From Nitrogeniibacter aestuarii (lineage in GTDB: Bacteria > Pseudomonadota > Gammaproteobacteria > Burkholderiales > Rhodocyclaceae): DNA of 64,000 nucleotides. The stretch is taken from positions 1,736,001 to 1,800,000 of the forward strand of contig NZ_CP071321.1 in the NCBI RefSeq assembly GCF_017309585.1. The letters run 5' to 3'. The notes below the pieces were generated by a model. The model was not told the origin of the DNA. It did no database searches and saw nothing but the letters and a program-made list of their open reading frames with translations. Positions 42,710-51,826 of the stretch are shown in pieces. Numbering within the stretch: position 1 is the first letter of the stretch; each line of letters starts with the position of its first letter. The position numbers and the translations under genes are program-made.

Positions 42710-43303
42710 CTATTGCTTTGGGTATTGTTTCTTTCTGGCCACGGCGCCGAGCAGCCCGAGGCCGGTGAGCATCATTGCAACGCTGCTGGCTTCGGGGACC
42801 GCCGAGACACCAGTCACGGCGATCTCGCCAATACCGTACTGACCATCGCCGCCCGAAGCGGTCAATCTGAGTTCGCGATAGGCCGGCGCATTGAAGAGTG
42901 GGAAGGTGTAGCCCGACACCATGCCATCGTTGGCCGCATTACTCGCGGGGAAGCTGGCCAACAGATCCCAGGCTTGACCATCGGCGCTGGCATAGAGGGC
43001 ATAGTCGTCGTTGCTGTCGTGAAAAAGACCGATGTTGCCGAGCTGGTAAAGGCCGGGGAGCGTGAAGTGGATCTCGGCCGAACTGTCGGTCCACCACGTC
43101 TGGCTTTGCCAACTGCTCCCCGGGTCCGGCTTGACGCCATCGGTGATGGCGTCGAGGCCATTGACGGATGAAGGGGCTGTCACGGACTCAAACGTGACGA
43201 TGTCCTCAGTGATTGGCCAGGGGTCGAAGATGACATTGGTGACGACAACTGCATGCGCGGACAGGCTGAACAGGGAGGTGGCGGCGAGAAGGGCGAGGCG
43301 CAT
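42710..43303 (-). CDS. PEP-CTERM sorted exported protein
   Basis: 197 aa. Signal peptide (about 1-18), a secreted beta-rich domain (discoidin-like impression: LTASGGDGQYGIGEIAVTG), and the PEP-CTERM sorting tail: VPEASS, membrane helix, then ARKKQ. Such proteins are cut and anchored by exosortase in exopolysaccharide-producing Gram-negatives. No exosortase is in the window. Substrate or partner unknown. Confidence 0.85.
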   Translation of the reverse strand: MRLALLAATSLFSLSAHAVVVTNVIFDPWPITEDIVTFESVTAPSSVNGLDAITDGVKPDPGSSWQSQTWWTDSSAEIHFTLPGLYQLGNIGLFHDSNDDYALYASADGQAWDLLASFPASNAANDGMVSGYTFPLFNAPAYRELRLTASGGDGQYGIGEIAVTGVSAVPEASSVAMMLTGLGLLGAVARKKQYPKQ

Positions 43304-43436
43304 CGGAGGCTCCGGCGGAGGGTAAAGCGAGAAGCATATTCATTCGCATGGAATATGCAACAGGGGTGTTCGCGCCTTTGCGCTGGAAGCGCGTTTTTAT
43401 TTTGTAAGCGACCATCTCCGCCGTGATCCCGAGCAC

Positions 43437-44150
43437 TCACACCGACAGCGCGTCTTTCACCCCATGCGCCTGCATTTCGTCACCACGGCCGCGCATGATG
43501 ATCTCGCCGCGCTCCATGAGCAGGTAGTGATCCGCCAGCGATTCGGCAAAGTCGTAGTACTGCTCGACCAGCAAAATCGCCATCTCGCCGGTTTCGGCCA
43601 GGGTGCGGATGGCGCGCTCGATGTCCTTGATGATCGAGGGCTGGATGCCTTCGGTGGGCTCGTCCAGGATCAGCAGGCGCGGGCCCATGGCCAGGGCGCG
43701 GCCGATGGCCAGCTGCTGTTGCTGGCCGCCGGAGAGATCGCCGCCGCGACGGCGCATCATCTTGAGCAGCACCGGGAACATCTCGAAGATGCGATCCGGC
43801 AGTTTGGCGGAGGCGGGGCAGGTGGCCAGGCCCATCTGCAGGTTCTCTTCCACGGTCAGGCGCGGGAAGATCTCGCGACCTTGCGGGACGAAACCGATCC
43901 CGGCTTTGACCCGGCCGTAGGAGGGCGCCTTGGTGATGTCGTGCGTCTTGCCATCGACCTCGAAGGTGATCGAGCCGGTCTTGCTCGGGACCAGGCCCAT
44001 CAGCGTCTTGAGCAACGTGGTCTTGCCCACGCCGTTACGCCCGAGCAGGGTCGTGACCTTGCCCATGGGTACGTCGAAGCTCAGGTTGCGCAGGATGTGA
44101 CTGCCGCCGTAGTACTGGTTGAGGTTGTTGACTTTCAGCATTGGGGTCAT
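43437..44150 (-). CDS. urtE: Urea ABC transporter ATP-binding protein UrtE
   Basis: 237 aa ABC ATPase of the branched-chain/urea (HAAT) type. Walker A GRNGVGKTT, signature LSGGQQQQLAIGRAL, Walker B LLILDEPTEGIQPS. UrtE-like N-terminus NLNQYYGGSHILR. Last gene of urtABCDE, 12 bases after urtD. Confidence 0.96.
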   Translation of the reverse strand: MTPMLKVNNLNQYYGGSHILRNLSFDVPMGKVTTLLGRNGVGKTTLLKTLMGLVPSKTGSITFEVDGKTHDITKAPSYGRVKAGIGFVPQGREIFPRLTVEENLQMGLATCPASAKLPDRIFEMFPVLLKMMRRRGGDLSGGQQQQLAIGRALAMGPRLLILDEPTEGIQPSIIKDIERAIRTLAETGEMAILLVEQYYDFAESLADHYLLMERGEIIMRGRGDEMQAHGVKDALSV

Positions 44151-44162
44151 TCCTTGGCGGGC

Positions 44163-44987
44163 TCAGCGGCCCAGATACACTTCGATCACACGCGGGTCGT
44201 TCTGCACTTCGTCCAGATCGCCTTCGGCCAGCACCGAGCCTTCATGCAGCACGGTCACCTTGCCGCCGAGCGCCTCGACGAAGGCCATGTCGTGCTCCAC
44301 CACCATCAGCGAATGCTTGCCGGCCAGGCTCACGAAGAGCTCGGCGGTGCGTTCGGTTTCCTCGTCGGTCATGCCGGCGACGGGCTCGTCGAGCAGCAGC
44401 AGTCTGGGCTCCTGCATGAGCAGCATGCCGATCTCCAGCCACTGCTTCTGGCCGTGGGAGAGCAGGCCGGCCTGCCGGTCGGCCTCGCCCGCCAGGCGAA
44501 TGCGCTTCAACACGTCGGCCACCCGGTCGCGTTCGTCGTCGGCGAGCTGGAAGAACAGGCTCTTGAACACGCCCTTGTTCATCTTCATGGCCAGTTCCAG
44601 GTTCTCGAACACGCTGTGGTTCTCGAACACGGTCGGCTTCTGGAATTTGCGGCCGATGCCCGCATGGGCGATCTGCGGCTCGTTCATGCGGGTCAGGTCA
44701 ATGGTCTGGCCGAAAAACGCCTTACCCTCGTCCGGCTTGGTCTTACCGGTGATGATGTCCATCATCGTGGTCTTGCCCGCACCGTTGGGGCCGATGATGG
44801 CGCGCAACTCGCCCGCGTCGATGGACAGGTTCAGGTTGTTGATGGCCTTGAAACCATCGAAGCTGACCGAGATGCCTTCCAGATACAGGATGACCTTGTG
44901 GGACAGATCCAGCTCGCCCGGCTGGACCACGTGGCCGCCGCTGGCGTTGCCCGAAACGGCCTGGTTGTCATGCAATGCGGGGCTCAT
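44163..44987 (-). CDS. urtD: Urea ABC transporter ATP-binding protein UrtD
   Basis: 274 aa. Walker A GPNGAGKTT, signature-equivalent LSHGQKQWLEIGMLL, Walker B LLLLDEPVAGMTDEE, H-loop VVEHDMAFVE. The LSHGQKQW form is characteristic of UrtD. Its start overlaps urtC by 4 bases. Cytoplasmic partner of UrtBC. Confidence 0.96.
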   Translation of the reverse strand: MSPALHDNQAVSGNASGGHVVQPGELDLSHKVILYLEGISVSFDGFKAINNLNLSIDAGELRAIIGPNGAGKTTMMDIITGKTKPDEGKAFFGQTIDLTRMNEPQIAHAGIGRKFQKPTVFENHSVFENLELAMKMNKGVFKSLFFQLADDERDRVADVLKRIRLAGEADRQAGLLSHGQKQWLEIGMLLMQEPRLLLLDEPVAGMTDEETERTAELFVSLAGKHSLMVVEHDMAFVEALGGKVTVLHEGSVLAEGDLDEVQNDPRVIEVYLGR

Positions 44988-46156
44988 GCGGTGGCTCCTT
45001 TGGCAGTGTCGGCGCGGGTGGTGTCAGGGGCGCCGAGGTCATCCTCGGTCTGGGGCGTGTCGCGTTGGAAGAACTGCTTCCACAGGCCGACGACGCCGTG
45101 CGGCATGAACAGGGTGACCGCCACGAACAGGAAGCCCAGGAAGAACAGCCAGTAGTCCGGGAAGGTGACGGTGAAGAAGCTCTTGGCCAGATTGACGATG
45201 AAGGCGCCGATGACCGCGCCGATCAGCGTGCCGCGACCGCCCACGGCCACCCACACGGCGATCTCGATGGAGTTGGCCGGGCTCATCTCGCTCGGGTTGA
45301 TGATGCCCACCTGCGGCACGTACAGCGCACCGGCCAGGGCGCACAGCACGGCCGAAAGCGTCCAGATGGCCAGCTTGTACTGGGTCGGCTCGTAACCGAT
45401 GAAGCGCACGCGGGATTCCGAATCGCGAATCGCCGCCAGCACCCGGCCGAATTTCGAGGTGACGATGTAGCGGCCCAGCACCAGCACGGCGATCAGCAGC
45501 GCCGCCGACAGCCCGAACAGCACCAGCCGCATTTCGGACGTGGTGATGTCGTAGCCGAGGATGCGCTTGAAGTCGGTAAAACCGTTGTTGCCGCCGAAGC
45601 CGGTCTCGTTGCGGAAGAACATCAGCATCGCCGCGTAGGTGAGCGCCTGGGTGATGATCGAGAAGTACACCCCCTTGATGCGCGAGCGGAAGGCGAACCA
45701 GCCAAAGATGTAGGCGATCAGGCCCGGCACGGCGACGACCAGGATCATCGACCACAGGAAGCTGTCGGTGCCCACCCAGAACCAGGGCAGCTCCTTCCAG
45801 TCCAGAAAGACCATGAAGTCGGGCAGCATCGAGCCGTAGCTGCCGTCGGTGCCGATCTCGCGCATCAGGTACATGCCGAAGGCGTAGCCGCCCAGCGCGA
45901 AGAACAGCCCGTGGCCGAGTGACAGGATGCCGGCGTAGCCCCAGATCAGGTCCATGGCCACGGCGACCACGGCGTAGCAGAGGATCTTGCCCAGCAGGGT
46001 GACCGTATAGGCCGACACATGCAGCGCGCTGCCCTCGGGCAACAGCAGATGGGCGGCGGGCACGCCCACCCAGGCGATCAGGGCGAACAGGGCAATGGCG
46101 ATCCAGCCACGGCGCGGTGTGGCCTGAAACAGGCGGACAGTCAAAGGTGTTCTCAC
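44984..46156 (-). CDS. urtC: Urea ABC transporter permease UrtC
   Basis: 390 aa from GTG 46156, preceded by GGAGG at 8 bases. About ten membrane helices; family regions include WGYAGILSLGHGLFFALGGYA, FRSRIKGVYFSIITQALTYA, GNNGFTDFKRILG and VWVAVGGRGTLIGAVIGA. C-terminal 30 residues are hydrophilic. Longer upstream frames are shadows of urtB. Confidence 0.96.
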   Translation of the reverse strand: MRTPLTVRLFQATPRRGWIAIALFALIAWVGVPAAHLLLPEGSALHVSAYTVTLLGKILCYAVVAVAMDLIWGYAGILSLGHGLFFALGGYAFGMYLMREIGTDGSYGSMLPDFMVFLDWKELPWFWVGTDSFLWSMILVVAVPGLIAYIFGWFAFRSRIKGVYFSIITQALTYAAMLMFFRNETGFGGNNGFTDFKRILGYDITTSEMRLVLFGLSAALLIAVLVLGRYIVTSKFGRVLAAIRDSESRVRFIGYEPTQYKLAIWTLSAVLCALAGALYVPQVGIINPSEMSPANSIEIAVWVAVGGRGTLIGAVIGAFIVNLAKSFFTVTFPDYWLFFLGFLFVAVTLFMPHGVVGLWKQFFQRDTPQTEDDLGAPDTTRADTAKGATA

Positions 46157-46158
46157 GA

Positions 46159-47760
46159 TTAATCCTCCACGAAGCGGCCTTTGACCGCGAACAGACCTTG
46201 GGGGCGCTTCTGGATGAAGACGATGATGAAGACCAGCACCAGGATCTTGGCGACCACGGCGCCCGACCAGCCTTCGAGGAACTTGGTCATCAGACCCAGG
46301 CCCATGGCGGCCGTCACGGCACCGGCCAACTGGCCCACGCCGCCGAGCACGACCACCATGAAGGAATCGACGATGTAGCCCTGGCCCATGGCCGGGCCCA
46401 CGTTGGCCACCTGCGACAGGGCGCAGCCGCCCAGGCCGGCAATGCCGGCGCCGATGCCGAAGGCCAGGGTGTCGATGCGCGCGGTGGGCACGCCCACGCA
46501 ACCGGCCATGGCGCGGTTCTGGGTGACGGCGCGCACGAACATGCCCAGGCGGGTCTTCTGCATCATCAGCCACACCAGCAACAGCACGAAGCCGGCGAAG
46601 GCGATGATGACGATGCGGTTCCATGGCAGCACCACGTTGGCGAACACCTCGACGCCGCCACTCATCCACGAGGGGTTGGCCACCTCCTGGTTCTGCGGGC
46701 CGAAGATCACGCGCGCGCCCTGGATGAGAATCAGCGACAGGCCCCAGGTGGCCAGCAGGGTTTCGAGCGTGCGGCCATACAGCCAGCGGATGACCGTGCG
46801 CTCCATGATCATGCCGACGATGGCGGCGATGAAGAAGGCGGCCGGCACGGCGGCCAGCACGTACAGGTCGGCGTATTCGGGCAGGTAGCTGCGGAACAGG
46901 CTTTGCACCACGAAGGTGGCGTAAGCACCCACCATGAGCAGTTCGCCATGGGCCATGTTGATCACGCCCATCACGCCGTAGGTGATGGCCAGCCCCAGGG
47001 CCGCGAGCATGAGGATGGAACCCAGCGAAATGCCACTGAAGATGGTGTTGGCCACATCAGCCATGGCCAGGCGTCGGTCGATCTGCTCGATGGAGGCCTT
47101 GGCGGCGGCACGCACCGCCTCGTCGGGTTCGGCAAAGCTGCCGTCCTCGTTCTGTTTGAGCAGGTCGCCCAGCATGAACTTGACCGAGGCGTCGGCCGAT
47201 TCGCCCAGGTTTTCGGCGGCCTTGCGGCGTCGGCCGCTGTCGTCTGCAGCGATATTGATCTTGGCGGTCGCAAGAATGAGGGCGGCACGCACCGCCTTGT
47301 CCTGCTCCGTGTCCAGCGCCGACTCGAGCATCGGCAGCATGGCTTCGTTGGCGTCCTCGCGCAGCTGGTTGGCGGCGGCGAGGCGCACCGCGCGGTCGGG
47401 CGACTTGACGCGGCTGGCGGCCATGGCGCCTTGCAGGGCACCACGCACGCGGTTGTTCAGGTAGATGGCGTCGGCGTATTCCGGATACCGGTCGAGCAGG
47501 GCGCCGGTTTTCGCGTCGCGCGCCTCGGTGTCGCCGAGGATCACCAGTTGCCCCTCGGCCGTGATGGCCAGCGCATCGTTGGCGAGCGCGTCGAGCAGTT
47601 TGAGGCTCTCTTCGCTGCCGTCGGCGGCCAGCGCGGTGATCGCCTCGATCCGGCTGTCTGAATCGTCTTCCGCCAGCTTCGCAAACACCTCGTCAGAGGG
47701 GGCTGCATGGGCGAGGAGGGCGAACAGGGCCAGGACGAATGTGATGAGCGTTCGCATCAT
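46159..47760 (-). CDS. urtB: Urea ABC transporter permease UrtB with N-terminal helical extension
   Basis: 533 aa from ATG 47760. A signal-like helix is followed by about 210 residues of HEAT-like helical repeats (DEAVRAAAKASIEQID, DRAVRLAAANQLREDANEAM) that are predicted extracytoplasmic, then the permease core with GLAITYGVMGVINMAHGELL and GVGQLAGAVTAAMGLGL. This extended form is the usual one in proteobacterial UrtB. It follows urtA after 144 bases with a terminator between. Confidence 0.95.
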   Translation of the reverse strand: MMRTLITFVLALFALLAHAAPSDEVFAKLAEDDSDSRIEAITALAADGSEESLKLLDALANDALAITAEGQLVILGDTEARDAKTGALLDRYPEYADAIYLNNRVRGALQGAMAASRVKSPDRAVRLAAANQLREDANEAMLPMLESALDTEQDKAVRAALILATAKINIAADDSGRRRKAAENLGESADASVKFMLGDLLKQNEDGSFAEPDEAVRAAAKASIEQIDRRLAMADVANTIFSGISLGSILMLAALGLAITYGVMGVINMAHGELLMVGAYATFVVQSLFRSYLPEYADLYVLAAVPAAFFIAAIVGMIMERTVIRWLYGRTLETLLATWGLSLILIQGARVIFGPQNQEVANPSWMSGGVEVFANVVLPWNRIVIIAFAGFVLLLVWLMMQKTRLGMFVRAVTQNRAMAGCVGVPTARIDTLAFGIGAGIAGLGGCALSQVANVGPAMGQGYIVDSFMVVVLGGVGQLAGAVTAAMGLGLMTKFLEGWSGAVVAKILVLVFIIVFIQKRPQGLFAVKGRFVED

Positions 47761-47806
47761 GATGTCGTGTCCGGTGTTGCGGGGATGGGGCAAAACTGCG
47801 GGCGAT

Positions 47807-47837
47807 AAAAAACCGGGTCGGTCGCGGACCGACCCGG
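47807..47837 (-). terminator. Terminator/attenuator between urtA and urtB
   Basis: Minus-strand stem CCGGGTCGGTC-(3)-GACCGACCCGG followed by six Ts. It sits directly after urtA inside the operon, so it should end most transcripts after the binding-protein gene and let fewer continue into the permease genes. Confidence 0.85.
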
Positions 47838-47904
47838 CTGACCATGCAGTGGGGTGATACGTCAGGCGTTCAGCTCAGGATGTCCGGGCCGAACGCCTCG
47901 GGGC

Positions 47905-49164
47905 TTACATGCCCTGCTTGGACTCGTTACCCTCGATGTACGGGCTCCACGGCTGGGCGCGGATCGGCTCCTTGGTTTTCCACACGGTGGAGAACTGGCC
48001 GTCCGGGCGCACTTCGCCGATCAGCACCGGCTTGTGCAGGTGATGGTTGGTCTTGTCCATGGTCAGGGTGAAGCCGCTCGGCGCCTTGAAGGTCTGGCCG
48101 CCCATGGCTGCAATCACCTTATCCACGTCGGTGGTGCCGGCCTGTTCGACCGCCTGCTTCCACATGTGGATGCCCACGTAGGTGGCTTCCATCGGGTCGT
48201 TGGTGACCACGGTGTCGGCGTTCGGCACACCGTTGGCCTTGGCCCAGGTCTGGTACTTCTTGATGAAGGCCGCATTGGTCGGGTTCTTCACGCTCATGAA
48301 GTAGTTCCAGGCGGCCAGGTGGCCGGCCAGGGGCTTGGCATCCACCCCGCGCAGTTCCTCTTCACCCACCGAGAAGGCCACCACCGGCACATCGGTCGCC
48401 TTCAGGCCGGCGTTGCCCAGTTCCTTGTAGAAGGGCACGTTGGAGTCACCGTTGATGGTCGAGACCACGGCGGTCTTCTTGCCCTCGGCAGCGAACTTCT
48501 TGATCTTGGCGATGATGGTCTGGTAATCGGAGTGACCGAAGGGGGTGTATTCCTCCATGATGTCCGCATCCGCAACGCCTTTGGAATGCAGGAAGGCGCG
48601 CAGGATCTTGTTGGTGGTGCGCGGGTACACATAGTCGGTACCCAGCAGCACGAAGCGCTTGGCCTCGCCACCGTCCTTGCTCATCAGGTATTCCACCGCC
48701 GGAATGGCCTGCTGGTTGGGCGCTGCGCCTGTGTAGAACACGTTCTTCTCGAGCTCTTCACCCTCGTACTGCACCGGGTAGAACAGCAGGCTGTTGAGCT
48801 CCTTGAACACCGGCAGCACCGACTTGCGCGACACCGACGTCCAGCAACCGAACACCACCGACACCTTGTCCTGGCTGATCAGCTGGCGGGCCTTTTCGGC
48901 AAACAGCGGCCAGTCAGAGGCCGGATCCACCACCACCGGCTCGAGCATCTTGCCCATCACGCCGCCGTTGGCATTGATCTCTTCAATGGTCATCAGCGCC
49001 GTGTTCTTCAGCGCCGTTTCGGAAATGGCCATGGTGCCGGACAGCGAATGCAGGATACCCACCTTGATGGTGTCGGCGGCCTGGGCAAACGTGGACACGG
49101 ACCCGATGGCAGCAATCGAAGCAGACAGCGTCAGGGCCTTGATGAAACTACGGCGGTTCTTCAT
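47905..49164 (-). CDS. urtA: Urea ABC transporter substrate-binding protein UrtA
   Basis: 419 aa from ATG 49164, with GGGAG upstream. Tat-like signal peptide (KNRRSFIKALTLSASIAA, ending AQA). The mature protein is canonical UrtA: KVGILHSLSGTMAISE, VVFGCWTSVSRKSVLPVFK, LLFYPVQYEGEE, DYVYPRTTNKILRAF and the end GNESKQGM. Periplasmic urea receptor feeding the urease encoded 27 kb away. Confidence 0.97.
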   Translation of the reverse strand: MKNRRSFIKALTLSASIAAIGSVSTFAQAADTIKVGILHSLSGTMAISETALKNTALMTIEEINANGGVMGKMLEPVVVDPASDWPLFAEKARQLISQDKVSVVFGCWTSVSRKSVLPVFKELNSLLFYPVQYEGEELEKNVFYTGAAPNQQAIPAVEYLMSKDGGEAKRFVLLGTDYVYPRTTNKILRAFLHSKGVADADIMEEYTPFGHSDYQTIIAKIKKFAAEGKKTAVVSTINGDSNVPFYKELGNAGLKATDVPVVAFSVGEEELRGVDAKPLAGHLAAWNYFMSVKNPTNAAFIKKYQTWAKANGVPNADTVVTNDPMEATYVGIHMWKQAVEQAGTTDVDKVIAAMGGQTFKAPSGFTLTMDKTNHHLHKPVLIGEVRPDGQFSTVWKTKEPIRAQPWSPYIEGNESKQGM

Positions 49165-49557
49165 GGAAGCGACTCCCTTTATTGAACTCAAGTCGGATGC
49201 CTGGCCGAAGACAGGCGAATGCAGTACATGGCCTGCAGCTTAGGGAGCGGTGCACAAACGAGGAATACGCAATGTGGCGTAGGTGTGCGCAGGGTGGGGC
49301 GCGAAACTGAGTGCATGAGCCGGCGCAGTGCTTTTGCCTCAAATCCGGATCGCATATGATGGGGCGGTGTCGTGCGACCATGGTTCGATCCCTTGCGGCG
49401 CGAGCAGGCCCCAGGGATGTGATTGGACACATGTCCGTATAAAAAAACGAGGAAATGAGCGATGGCGCGGGTTTCAGGCGAATTGCTGCTGGATTTACGC
49501 CTGTCGTATATCCCATTTGTCACACCATTTGGTGTTACTAATGGTTAAGGTTTCAAT
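49165..49557. other. Upstream region of urtA
   Basis: About 390 bases with no gene I can support. It must contain the urtA promoter. I see an isolated GGTGCA NtrC-like half-site at about 49239-49244 but no sigma-54 promoter with correct spacing. Confidence 0.45.
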
Positions 49558-49833
49558 ATGCCGTTTTACCCACCGGATCATTTACCGCCTATGTCGCCAC
49601 GAGAGCCGGAACGGCACCTCGGCGTCGCGAACGCTCAGAGACGTTCAAAGGCTCAATATCTTTTCGTTTGGGGGCTGGTCGGCTGTGTCGTAACGGTTCT
49701 TGGTTACCGCTTTGTTGGCGGCGCTGTATGGCTTTTGGCTATTCCTATGGCTCTCGTGTGTGGCTGGAAAATCGCTGACCAAGCGTCCGCCCCAGCGCCA
49801 CCCAACTCGCAGGGTGCTCGTGTTCTATGGTAG
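49558..49833 (+). CDS. Small membrane protein, possible cassette gene
   Basis: 91 aa with a Pro-rich N-terminus (MPFYPPDHLPPMSPREPE), one or two membrane helices (about 35-70) and a short tail. No ribosome-binding site is obvious and no family is recognised. It has the same orientation as the three small genes that follow and the same AT-richer composition, so it may be mobile cargo. Confidence 0.5.
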   Translation: MPFYPPDHLPPMSPREPERHLGVANAQRRSKAQYLFVWGLVGCVVTVLGYRFVGGAVWLLAIPMALVCGWKIADQASAPAPPNSQGARVLW

Positions 49834-49924
49834 GCATCAAACACCCTGACAATCACAGCAAGTCGCCCTTCGGGCTCGGACGCAGCGCTTCGCGAAGCGC
49901 CCCTCATGTAAATCGTTGGCAGTC
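49834..49924 (+). repeat. Palindromic intergenic sequence, possible degenerate attC
   Basis: Contains two hairpins, GCCCTTCGGGC and the perfect palindrome GCGCTTCGCGAAGCGC, and ends in CGTTGGC just before the next gene. The position and end resemble an integron attC, but a matching RYYYAAC box at the left is not found, so this is only a candidate. Confidence 0.3.
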
Positions 49925-50377
49925 ATGAGCCAGTTCGTAACAACCTCTGGTCAGGAGCTCGGAGAACGAGTGCGCACCGCATTCAACTTGGTTCCAGTCG
50001 ATGAGGCCCAACCTTATCTCTTCAAAGTGGCTGCAGAAATTGCGCTACTCGACGGCCCTTGTGTTTATCTGGTTTCCGATGGCGAGACGGATACGTCCGA
50101 AGAGTTGTTTGTCGAGGTTGATGAGATGTGCCAACGGCAAGTGCGTCTGATTGGCTCCTGCCTCTACAGATGCGTTACTGAACTTCATCGCTTAGGCCAC
50201 GTAGTCCGCGTTTGGGATGCCGGCGAGGGTGTTGGCGCGCCTTTTAATGTTGTTGAGTGCACCACTATCGAGGAGTTTGAACAAGCGCTAATCCATCAGG
50301 CGCCAACCTCCTCCTATCGGGTGCGTTTGTCTGCCAACAAAGAACTCAACTCGGACGCGCTAAAGCGCGCCGGTTAG
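49925..50377 (+). CDS. Cassette-type gene of unknown function
   Basis: 150 aa from ATG 49925 (a TTG at 49916 is in frame). A soluble protein without signal peptide; VYLVSDGETDTSEELFVEVDE and VVRVWDAGEGVGAPFNVVE are its most distinctive parts. No family recognised. Eighteen bases separate it from the next gene, so both may sit in a single cassette. Confidence 0.55.
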   Translation: MSQFVTTSGQELGERVRTAFNLVPVDEAQPYLFKVAAEIALLDGPCVYLVSDGETDTSEELFVEVDEMCQRQVRLIGSCLYRCVTELHRLGHVVRVWDAGEGVGAPFNVVECTTIEEFEQALIHQAPTSSYRVRLSANKELNSDALKRAG

Positions 50378-50395
50378 TTCAATTCCTTAGACAGC

Positions 50396-50791
50396 ATGAG
50401 TTCCTCTTACCCTCTACCTCGGCCAGTCAAGTTCGCACTCTGGGCCGCTACCATAGGTCTACTCGTTGGACTCATTAATACTGTCCGTTTTTGGCAGCCA
50501 CTTCATGAGCGCGTTGGCTTTCTTGTGGGCTTCGCGCAAATCGTTGTTCCAACCGGGCTCTTTGTGTTGATCCTTGTCTTCATTGCCCGCCGAAAGAAGT
50601 GGGCGCGAAATCTGTTCTTGATTCTGATCGCCCTTTCAGTCCCAGGATATTTATCAACGGTAATTGCGACTGTCGGGACGCTTACAGCGTGGATTCAAGG
50701 GGCAAATGGTCTCTGTTTCTTGGCGTCTGGCGTGCTGTTGCTGCTAGGACAATCCCGCGCGTGGTTTCGTGGAGACGACCATGCTGTGTAA
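50396..50791 (+). CDS. Four-helix membrane protein, cassette gene
   Basis: 131 aa with four predicted membrane helices (about 12-30, 42-62, 70-92 and 100-118). Its stop codon TAA overlaps the left core box of the attC site, as in typical integron cassettes. No family recognised. Confidence 0.62.
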   Translation: MSSSYPLPRPVKFALWAATIGLLVGLINTVRFWQPLHERVGFLVGFAQIVVPTGLFVLILVFIARRKKWARNLFLILIALSVPGYLSTVIATVGTLTAWIQGANGLCFLASGVLLLLGQSRAWFRGDDHAV

Positions 50792-50872
50792 CGCTCCGGC
50801 CGAGGCGCGGCTTTGTCGCTGGGACGCCGTGCCGGCAAAACCGGCCCGTTGCCCCGCGCCTTCACGTTAGGC
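50787..50872 (+). repeat. Integron attC recombination site
   Basis: Left box GTGTAAC and right box GTTAGGC (50866-50872, matches GTTRRRY) flank paired blocks: TAACG/CGTTA, a short unpaired spacer, AGGCGCGG/CCGCGCCT, and a terminal hairpin GCCGGCAAAACCGGC. Length about 86 bases and location between two small plus-strand genes are normal for attC. No intI gene is present in the window. Confidence 0.8.
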
Positions 50873-50880
50873 CGCATCGT

Positions 50881-51192
50881 ATGGATCGCCAGAGTATCTC
50901 GAAGACCCTGCGACTTCTTTCGTACATCGTGTTTCCTGCTGCGCTCGTATTCATCGAGGTAGTGGGCGTAACTAACCCGTGTCAAGGTGTTGGGTGTATG
51001 GGAAACATGTTTGGCGTCATGGCCACTCTCGTGGTTGTGCCACTTCTCGCCGCTGCCCTCAACGGTGCATCCTGTTTGCTGGTTCGGAAGAACGTCTCAA
51101 AACTGCGGTCCATTGAGTTAGCCGTTTTCGCCGTACCTGCGCTCTGTGCACTTGTCGGCGTTGCGCTCTTCGTTGCCGAGAGGTTCTTCTAG
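50881..51192 (+). CDS. Small membrane protein, cassette gene after attC
   Basis: 103 aa, starting 9 bases after the attC right box, the normal place for a cassette start. Three membrane helices (about 10-30, 42-62 and 78-98), with CQGVGC between the first two. No family recognised. No attC was found after it; the following 290 bases hold no gene and lead into an IS remnant. Confidence 0.6.
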   Translation: MDRQSISKTLRLLSYIVFPAALVFIEVVGVTNPCQGVGCMGNMFGVMATLVVVPLLAAALNGASCLLVRKNVSKLRSIELAVFAVPALCALVGVALFVAERFF

Positions 51193-51477
51193 TTTTGTCG
51201 TGCCCCACCATCTTTTCGGCGGACGCTTCTGGTTCCCGGACTTCGAATGAAGTTCGGACTCACCCAAGACCCGGACGAACCTGAATTCGGCTTAATATCT
51301 CTCATAGGTATTTCACAGCGCCTGACCCGGCGTTGCAAAGGACCCTCTCAAGCGGCTGGTGAGCTTCAACTGCATGCACTTCCCCCCGAATATCAAGCAA
51401 CGGTTCAAATCGTGTGATTCTCCGTTTTCGAATCGACACGGGTTTGGTTGAAGCTGATGAACTGCGTGACCACAACC

Positions 51478-51740
51478 GGTCATGTTGGGCATCGATGGCC
51501 AAAAAAGCGCGTGCAGCGCAGGGTTGGTACGCTCTGCTGCTGTGCGTTCTTCACCGGGGCGACGCGAATTTGGGGCGTCGTACCGCGTCGCAGATGGCCG
51601 CCGCATCAGCCGGGTCATTCTTGCCGCGCCGGCCGCTGAGCCGATAATGGGCGACAAACCTGGGGGTCATCAATCGCACGGTATGATCGGGCTTCTCGAA
51701 CTGCCATGCCCAGTGATGCGCACCGCGATTCCCGTCATGG
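51478..51740 (-). pseudogene. Remnant of an IS110-family transposase
   Basis: On the minus strand, GAHHWAWQF, PDHTVRLMTPRFVAHY and GKNDPADAAAICDAV follow the DEDD-transposase pattern (AHxWA..L...GH.VRLM.P.FV..Y....KND..DA.AI.EAV). A stop at 51551-51553 ends that frame, and VKNAQQQSVPTLRCTR in another frame continues the family's VKT..QQ..L.LHR. N- and C-terminal ends are missing. Decayed by frameshift and truncation. Confidence 0.72.
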
Positions 51741-51826
51741 CACCTGATGCCGAGCGCAGCTTTGCCCGCACAACCGGGACAGGGAAGTCCCTTTCATTCG
51801 TTTTGCTACATCGCCTAGGATGAATT

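Noticed and set aside
49165..49557. Sigma-54 promoter for urtA
   Set aside because: The best candidate on the minus strand, GGCC...TGC around 49216-49230, has GG-N9-GC instead of the required N10.
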